64,000 nucleotides of DNA from Streptomyces sp. CB03234 (GTDB lineage Bacteria > Actinomycetota > Actinomycetes > Streptomycetales > Streptomycetaceae): assembly GCF_001905885.1 (NCBI RefSeq), contig NZ_LIYH01000001.1, forward strand, positions 1,118,169 to 1,182,168. Direction: 5' to 3'. A model generated the notes under the pieces. It had not been told where the DNA came from and did no database searches. It saw nothing but the letters and a program-made list of their open reading frames with translations. The position numbers and the translations under genes were made by a program. Position 1 is the stretch's first letter; each line of letters opens with the position of its first letter. Positions 58,333-64,000 of this stretch are shown here, piece by piece.

Positions 58333-59559
58333 TCACGACGTCGCCGCCAGCGCCACCGTCGCCGCCACCGTGCCCGACGCGGCCAGGACCAGGCTCGTGC
58401 CCATGAACCGGCCCAGCGCGATGCGCGTGCCGTGCCAGCGGCAGCGCTCGAACCACAGCAGGGTCGCCAGCGACGCCCACGGGGTGACCAGCGGGCCCAC
58501 ATTGACGCCGATCAGCAGGGCCAGCAGCTGCTCGTGGTGGCCGAGCGGCACCACCGCCTCACCCGCCACATACGCCGGGAGGTTGTTGAGCGCGTTGGAG
58601 AACCCCGCCCCGACCAGCGCCGTACGCAGCACCCCCAGCGGGCCCTCCTGGGCACCGATCGCCGACGCCAGTATCCGGTCCAGGCCCAGCGCACCGGCCG
58701 TCTCCACCACCAGGAACATCCCCGGCACCAGCACCAGCAGCCGCCACGGCACCAGCGACCACCGCAGCTCCTCCCGGCGGCGCCGCGCGAACGCCACGAC
58801 CACCACCAGCGCCGCCGTCGTCGACGCCACCCACAACGGCACCAGGTCGGCCAGCAGCACCAGCAGGAACCCGCCGCACGCCAGCGCGCACACCCGCAGC
58901 AGCACCGGATCGGCGGGGCGCGGCGGCTCCGGCGGGACGTAGCGGTCCTCGCCGCGCCGGCCGCGCCGCCAGTAGAAGACCCACAGGCACGCCATCGTGG
59001 CCACGATCGCCGCCACCTGCGGCGGCCACATCACGGCCGCCATCTGCGACGGCGACAGCGCCACCCGGTCGGCCGCCAGCAGGTTCGTCAGGTTCGACAC
59101 CGGCAGGAGGAGGGACGCAGTGTTCGCCAGCCACACCGTCGTCATCGCCAGCGGCACCGCCGCAATGCCCACCCGGGTCGCCAGCGCCAGCATCACCGGC
59201 GTCAACAGCACCGCCGTCGTGTCCAGATTGAGGGTGATCGTGGTGACCGACGCGAACAGCACGCACAACCCGAACAGAAGGACGTAACTGCCCTTCCCCG
59301 CCCGCGCCACCCACGTGGCGACCACGTCGAAGATCTCCGCCTTCCCCGTCAGCTCGGCCAGCACGATCACCGTCGCCAGGAACACCAGCAGCGGCCCGAT
59401 CCTGGCCAGCACGTCCGACGCCGGACCGGACGGCAGCAGGCCCGTGGCGACCGCGAGCAGTCCGAGGACGAGGAGCGCCGCGGCCAGCCAGTCCAGCGGA
59501 TGCAGGCGCGCGCTCCAGCGTCCGCTCACACGTCCGAGGAAAGTCACGGGAACGAGCAT
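58333..59559 (-). CDS. SLC13/ArsB-type ion transporter
   Basis: A 408-residue permease with about eleven membrane segments. Typical ion-transporter signatures are LLVFLATVIVLAELTGKAEI, ITLNLDTTAVLLTPVMLAL and VGAGFSNALNNLPAYVAGE near the C-terminus, a duplicated arrangement as in ArsB and citrate/arsenite carriers. ATG at 59559 has GGGGGA upstream; GTG at 59577 would add six residues. No ars regulator or reductase is nearby, so arsenite specificity cannot be claimed. It is divergent from the giant NLR-like gene. Confidence 0.88.
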   Translation of the reverse strand: MLVPVTFLGRVSGRWSARLHPLDWLAAALLVLGLLAVATGLLPSGPASDVLARIGPLLVFLATVIVLAELTGKAEIFDVVATWVARAGKGSYVLLFGLCVLFASVTTITLNLDTTAVLLTPVMLALATRVGIAAVPLAMTTVWLANTASLLLPVSNLTNLLAADRVALSPSQMAAVMWPPQVAAIVATMACLWVFYWRRGRRGEDRYVPPEPPRPADPVLLRVCALACGGFLLVLLADLVPLWVASTTAALVVVVAFARRRREELRWSLVPWRLLVLVPGMFLVVETAGALGLDRILASAIGAQEGPLGVLRTALVGAGFSNALNNLPAYVAGEAVVPLGHHEQLLALLIGVNVGPLVTPWASLATLLWFERCRWHGTRIALGRFMGTSLVLAASGTVAATVALAATS

Positions 59560-59570
59560 AGATTTTCCCC

Positions 59571-59600
59571 CGGACACCGCACCCCGGCCCGGCCTAATGT
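59571..59600 (+). promoter_or_regulatory. Candidate leaderless promoter of the NLR-like gene
   Basis: CGGACA (59571-59576) and TAATGT (59595-59600) are spaced 18 bp, and the -10 is only six bases before the ATG at 59607. Transcription would begin at or next to the start codon. No Shine-Dalgarno sequence is visible, consistent with a leaderless mRNA. Confidence 0.45.
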
Positions 59601-59606
59601 GGACAC

Positions 59607-62600
59607 ATGCCGAGGGTCGACGAAGCGGGGCAGCGCGCAGCCGAGTTGGACTTCTTCATCAGCTACTCACCGGCCGACGAGGCCTGGGCGTCCTGGATAG
59701 CCTGGACCCTGGAAGAGGCCGGATACCGCACCGTCGTCCAAGCCTGGGACTTCGTACCGGGCAGCAACTTCATCGACTTCATGGACCGCGGCGTCAGCGA
59801 GTCCGCTGCCGTCATCGCCGTCCTCTCCCGCCACTACGAACGCTCCACCTACGGCCGCATGGAGTGGACCGCCGCCCTGCGCGCCGACCCCGAGACACCG
59901 GAACGGCGCCTGCTCACCGTCCGCGTCGACGACATCCCCGTGGAGGGGCTGCTCGCGACCATCACGTACGTCGACCTCGTCGGCGTCCACGACGGCGCGG
60001 CCGCCCGCTCCCTCCTCCTCGCCCGCGTCGAACAGGCCCTCGACGGCCACGCCCGCCCCGCCCGCCGCCCCGGCTACCCCGGCGACGCGGCCACCGCCCG
60101 CACCACCGGCCGGCCCGTCGCCCCCGAGACCCACCTGCCCGCCCAGCGGTGGATCGGCGGCCCCGGCTGGGCCGGCCGCAGACGCCCCCAGAAGGCACCC
60201 CGCTACCCGCTGGGCCCGCACAGCGCCGCCGCCCAGGACGCCGTCACCGTCCTCCACCTCGCCGGCCCCGACTTCGGGCGCGGCCGCGAACCGGAGGCGC
60301 TGCGCCGCGAGATCCGCGGTGACCTCATCGTGCTGCGCGACAGCGGCGCGCCCGCCCCCGACCTGCTCGTCGTCACCGGCGACCTCACCGCCTCCGGCAG
60401 CCCCCGCGAATGCGACCAGGCCCTCGCCTTCCTCACCTCCGTACGCTCCCTGCTCGACCTGCCGCCGCAGCGCGTCGTCATCGTCCCCGGCGCCCAGGAC
60501 GTCAACCAGGCCGCGTGCCGCGCCTACTTCCACACCTGCGAGGCCGACGAGGTCGCCCCGCAGCCCCCGTACTGGCCCAAGTGGCGCCACTACACCCGGC
60601 TGTTCCGCGGCTTCTACCACGGCCTGGACACCGTCTTCGACGCCGACCAGCCCTGGACGCTGTTCCCCGTGCCCGAACTGAACACCGTCGTCGCCGGGTT
60701 CAACTCCTCCGTCGCCTACAGCCACCGCCTGGAGGACCAGTACGGCCACATCGGCCGCGACCAGGCCGCCTGGTTCGCCGAGGCGCTGCGCCGGTACGAG
60801 GAGGAGGGCTGGCTCCGGATCGGCGCACTGCGCCACCCCCTCACCCACACCACCCGCCCCGGCGACGCCGACGGCGGCCCCGGCGCCCTCGACGACGCCG
60901 CCACCCTCACCGAACTCGCCGCGCCCCGCCTCCACCTGCTCCTGCACGGCCCCACCGGCGGTCCCCGCACCACCGGCACCGTCCCCAGCCACACCCGCCT
61001 GCCGGGCACCGGCGCCGACCCCACCGCCGGCCTGCCCGTCCTCGGCGCCGCCGCCCCCGCCCGCTTCCAGCTGCTGCGCATCGCCGCCGACGGCATCACC
61101 CGCTGGTACGACCGCGGCCGCACCGGCCCCGAGACGTTCCCCGGCACCTGGCCTCGCGCCGCCCGGATCTTCCCCGCCGCCGACGTCCCCGTCACCGGCG
61201 CGGACCCCGAACCCGTCCACGACCACGCCCCGTTCGACGAGCCCCCCGACTCGCTCACCGAGCGCGTCAAGGAAGTGTGCCTGGCCCGCCGCGACGGCGT
61301 ACGGCTGCGCGACGTGCCGCGCCGCACCCCCGGCGACATGGCGCAGCTCATGGTGACCTGGCGCGAGGAGGGCGTCGTACGGCAGCTGCGGATCGCCGTC
61401 CACCCCGGCACCCCCACCGACGACCAGCTCGACCGGTTCGCCGAACAACTCCACGCCACCGGCCCCGGCGTCGAAGCGGAGCTCGTCCACGACGGCCCCA
61501 CCCCCGACCAGGCCTTACGCGACCGGGCCGTCCGCCACGGCATCCGCATTCGCAGCTTCCTCGAATTCCAGGGCCTGCTCGACCTGCGCGGCTACGTCAC
61601 CGCCCAGACCGGCCGCCTCCTCGCCAGCGACAGCTACGCCCCCGTCCGCTACCTCCCTCAGCGCTACCGCGACGCCGACCGCCCCGAGGGCGACCCCGGC
61701 GCCGAGCACGACAACCTCGTCGAGGACCTGCTGGAGCTGCTGGAGGCCGACCACGGCCGGTTCGTCCTCCTCCTCGGCGACTTCGGCCACGGCAAGACCT
61801 TCGCACTGCGCGAGCTCGCCCGCCGCATCCCCGAAGAACTCCCGCACCTCACTCCGCTGCTCATCCCGCTCAACACCCTCGACCGCGCCCACAGCCTCGA
61901 AGGGCTCGTCGCCGCCCACCTCGCCGGCAACGGAGTCGACACCATCGACCTGCGCGCGCTGCGCTACATGCTCGCCCAGGGCCGCGTCGTCCTCCTCTTC
62001 GACGGCTTCGACGAACTCGTCAACCGTGTCAGCTACGACCGCGCCGCCGACCACCTCCAGGTCCTCCTCGACGCCGCCGTGGACAACGCCAAGATCGTCG
62101 TCTCCAGCCGCACCCAGCACTTCAAGTCCCACGAACAGGTCCTCACCGCCCTCGGCGAGCGCGTCGGCCTGCTGCCGCAGCGCCGCATCCTGTCCGTCCA
62201 GGGCTTCACCCCCGACCAGATCCGCTCCTACCTCGTCAAGACGTACGGCGACGAGGAGGCCGCCGACCGCCGCTACCAGCTCCTGAGCAACATCCCCGAC
62301 CTGCTCGCCCTGTGCCGCAACCCCCGCCTGCTGTCCTTTGTCGCCCAGCTCGGCACCGAACGGCTGCGCGCCGTCGCCGGAGCCGGCCGCGCGCTCAGCC
62401 CCGCCCGCCTTTACGAGGACGTCTTCACCTCCTGGCTCCAGTACGAGGCCGACCGCGGCCGCAAGGGTCCCGGCTCCCCGCCCGGCCTCACCCTCACCGA
62501 ACTGTGGGCCGCGGTCACCGCCCTCGCCCAGCGCCTGTGGGAGTCCGGCCGCACCGCGCTGCGCCTGGACGAACTCACCGACGCCGTCGCCGGCACCCTC

Positions 62601-64000
62601 AGCCGCCTCACCGAAACACCCCGCTCCACCCAGGAACTCGGCCACGCCATCGGCGCCGGCAGCCTCCTCGTACGCACCGACGACGGCCTGTTCCACTTCA
62701 TCCACGGCTCCGTCGGTGAGTGGCTGATCGCCCGCGAGGCCGCCCGCCGCCTAGACCGCGGCCAGTACGGACTCCTCCACGCCCGCCCCCTCAGCCGCCT
62801 CGCCGTCGAGTTCCTCTGCGACCTCGCCGACCACGAGCTGTGCGTCCGCTGGGTGCGCGACACACTCGACGGCAGCCGTACGGGGGTGAGCGAGACCGCC
62901 CGCGCCAACGCCGTCCGCATCGGCGACCGGCTCCGCGTACCCGCCCACGCCGATCTGCGCGGCGCCCGCCTCGCCGGCGAGGACCTCTCCCACCGCGACT
63001 TCTCCGGCGTCGACCTCACCGGCGCCGACCTCACCGACGCCCGCCTCGTCGGCGCCGACCTCCAGCAGGCCGACCTCACCGGCGCCCGCCTCGTCGGCGC
63101 CCGCCTCGACCGGGCGAACCTGCGCGGCGCGAACCTCACCGACGCCGACCTCCGCCGCGCCCGCCTCACCCGCACCGACCTGCGCGACACCCGCCTCACC
63201 CGCAGCCGCTGGCACCGCGCCGCCCTCATCGACCCCGTCATCGACGACACCACCCGCGCCGCACCCGAACTGCGCACCGCCGCCCTCGCCCCCGGCATGC
63301 CCGTCGACGCCGGGTTCCGCCCCTCCTCCGTCGGCGTGCCCTACGGCTACGGCATGCGCACCAGCCGGCTGCCCGAACCCATCGCCTACAGCCCGGACGG
63401 CGAACTCCTCCTCGTCGGCAGCGAGGACGGCGGCATCCTCGTCTGCGACACCGCGGGCGGCCGCGCCCTGCGCACCCTCCAAGGGCACGAGGGACGTGTG
63501 TACGCCGTCAAGCACGGCCCCGGCGTCATCGCCAGCGGCGGCTCCGACGGCGTCGTACGCCTCTGGGACCCCGTATCCGGCGCCTGCCGCCACCGCCTGA
63601 CCGTCCACCCCGACGGGGTGTGGCCGGTCGCCCTCAGCGCCGACGGCACACGGCTCGCAACCGGGGACGCCGAGGGCCTGGTCACCGTGTGGGACGTGGC
63701 CGGCGGCGAACCCGTGCACCGGCTGCCCGGCCACCTCGCGCCCGTCTACACCGCCGTCTTCAGCCCCGACGGGCGCACCCTCGTCACGGGCGACGCCGCC
63801 GCCGACGTACGGATGTGGTGCCTCGCGACCGGGGCCTGCGAGCGTGAACTGCCCGGCCACCAAGGAGCCGTCTACCGGGCGCGGTACAGCCCCGACGGCA
63901 CCCTGATCGCCACCGGCGACCAGGGCGGGGGCGTCCGCGTCTGGCACGCGGCCGACGGTCGGCCGAGGCAGGAGTTCACCGGCCACACCGGCCGCGTCTA
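59607..64000 (+). CDS. NLR-like protein: TIR - degenerate phosphoesterase - NACHT - pentapeptide - WD40 (3' truncated by window)
   Basis: One frame stays open for 1,464 codons to the window edge. Residues 14-150 form a TIR domain (LDFFISYSPADEAWASWI, AWDFVPGSNF) with the catalytic-position Glu86 in GRMEWTAAL. Residues 212-455 are a calcineurin-like phosphoesterase that has lost most metal ligands. NACHT has Walker A GDFGHGKT (724-731) and Walker B VVLLFDGFDEL (Asp799, Asp802, Glu803). A-x-L-x-x pentapeptide repeats span about 1115-1205, and WD40 blades start near 1258 (at least five). A TTA codon encodes Leu637. STAND/TIR proteins commonly sense phage and degrade NAD; that role here is inference. 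The gene continues beyond 64000. Confidence 0.93.
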   Translation, partial: MPRVDEAGQRAAELDFFISYSPADEAWASWIAWTLEEAGYRTVVQAWDFVPGSNFIDFMDRGVSESAAVIAVLSRHYERSTYGRMEWTAALRADPETPERRLLTVRVDDIPVEGLLATITYVDLVGVHDGAAARSLLLARVEQALDGHARPARRPGYPGDAATARTTGRPVAPETHLPAQRWIGGPGWAGRRRPQKAPRYPLGPHSAAAQDAVTVLHLAGPDFGRGREPEALRREIRGDLIVLRDSGAPAPDLLVVTGDLTASGSPRECDQALAFLTSVRSLLDLPPQRVVIVPGAQDVNQAACRAYFHTCEADEVAPQPPYWPKWRHYTRLFRGFYHGLDTVFDADQPWTLFPVPELNTVVAGFNSSVAYSHRLEDQYGHIGRDQAAWFAEALRRYEEEGWLRIGALRHPLTHTTRPGDADGGPGALDDAATLTELAAPRLHLLLHGPTGGPRTTGTVPSHTRLPGTGADPTAGLPVLGAAAPARFQLLRIAADGITRWYDRGRTGPETFPGTWPRAARIFPAADVPVTGADPEPVHDHAPFDEPPDSLTERVKEVCLARRDGVRLRDVPRRTPGDMAQLMVTWREEGVVRQLRIAVHPGTPTDDQLDRFAEQLHATGPGVEAELVHDGPTPDQALRDRAVRHGIRIRSFLEFQGLLDLRGYVTAQTGRLLASDSYAPVRYLPQRYRDADRPEGDPGAEHDNLVEDLLELLEADHGRFVLLLGDFGHGKTFALRELARRIPEELPHLTPLLIPLNTLDRAHSLEGLVAAHLAGNGVDTIDLRALRYMLAQGRVVLLFDGFDELVNRVSYDRAADHLQVLLDAAVDNAKIVVSSRTQHFKSHEQVLTALGERVGLLPQRRILSVQGFTPDQIRSYLVKTYGDEEAADRRYQLLSNIPDLLALCRNPRLLSFVAQLGTERLRAVAGAGRALSPARLYEDVFTSWLQYEADRGRKGPGSPPGLTLTELWAAVTALAQRLWESGRTALRLDELTDAVAGTLSRLTETPRSTQELGHAIGAGSLLVRTDDGLFHFIHGSVGEWLIAREAARRLDRGQYGLLHARPLSRLAVEFLCDLADHELCVRWVRDTLDGSRTGVSETARANAVRIGDRLRVPAHADLRGARLAGEDLSHRDFSGVDLTGADLTDARLVGADLQQADLTGARLVGARLDRANLRGANLTDADLRRARLTRTDLRDTRLTRSRWHRAALIDPVIDDTTRAAPELRTAALAPGMPVDAGFRPSSVGVPYGYGMRTSRLPEPIAYSPDGELLLVGSEDGGILVCDTAGGRALRTLQGHEGRVYAVKHGPGVIASGGSDGVVRLWDPVSGACRHRLTVHPDGVWPVALSADGTRLATGDAEGLVTVWDVAGGEPVHRLPGHLAPVYTAVFSPDGRTLVTGDAAADVRMWCLATGACERELPGHQGAVYRARYSPDGTLIATGDQGGGVRVWHAADGRPRQEFTGHTGRV

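Noticed and set aside
60410..62719. A 769-codon plus-strand open frame inside the NLR-like gene
   Set aside because: It is the out-of-phase Arg/Pro-rich reading of the same DNA; the true frame gives TIR, NACHT and repeats.

Overview
The window is core chromosome of a Streptomyces. G+C is very high with strongly G/C-biased third codon positions, many starts are GTG or TTG, and stems without long U-tracts act as terminators. Typical markers are PriA, which stands in for trpF, and TrpM. From memory, the gene order dnaE - his - trp - lgt - ADP-ribosylglycohydrolases - gltBD matches the conserved Streptomyces core. I found no tRNA, rRNA, intact IS element or CRISPR array.

Region 1 (1-22.4 kb) is mixed housekeeping: an MscS channel, a dienelactone-hydrolase-like enzyme, a membrane Ser/Thr kinase, secreted M43-type protease and PhoD phosphatase, a membrane thioredoxin-fold protein, DUF2252, replicative polymerase DnaE, a NYN-domain protein, an ABC exporter, YbaK, a Lon-N protein and a large membrane protein with a TTA codon. 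A serine-recombinase remnant sits at 18.05 kb.

Region 2 (22.5-37.3 kb) is histidine and tryptophan biosynthesis. The first run is hisD-hisC-hisB-small membrane protein-hisH-priA-ridA-hisF, largely translationally coupled. It is followed by hisI-trpE with three small membrane-protein genes, then trpC-trpM-trpB-trpA. trpE carries an in-frame palindromic mini-element.

Region 3 (37.4-49.1 kb) begins with a second membrane thioredoxin-fold protein and lgt. A minus-strand operon follows: four ADP-ribosylglycohydrolase-family genes, a ribokinase, a CaiB-type CoA transferase and a CitE-like lyase, joined by short overlaps. A VIT-family metal transporter comes next, and its 3' end is echoed in a decayed tandem array.

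Region 4 (49.1-64 kb) holds gltB-gltD with a long leader. Then come a three-gene unit (two-TM protein of unknown function, cupin-like protein, inositol-monophosphatase-like enzyme) and an SLC13/ArsB-type transporter. The window ends inside a giant NLR-like gene reading TIR - calcineurin-like phosphoesterase with lost metal ligands - NACHT - pentapeptide repeats - WD40. It has a single TTA codon and an apparently leaderless promoter, and is the best candidate for an unusual system, probably anti-phage or signalling.
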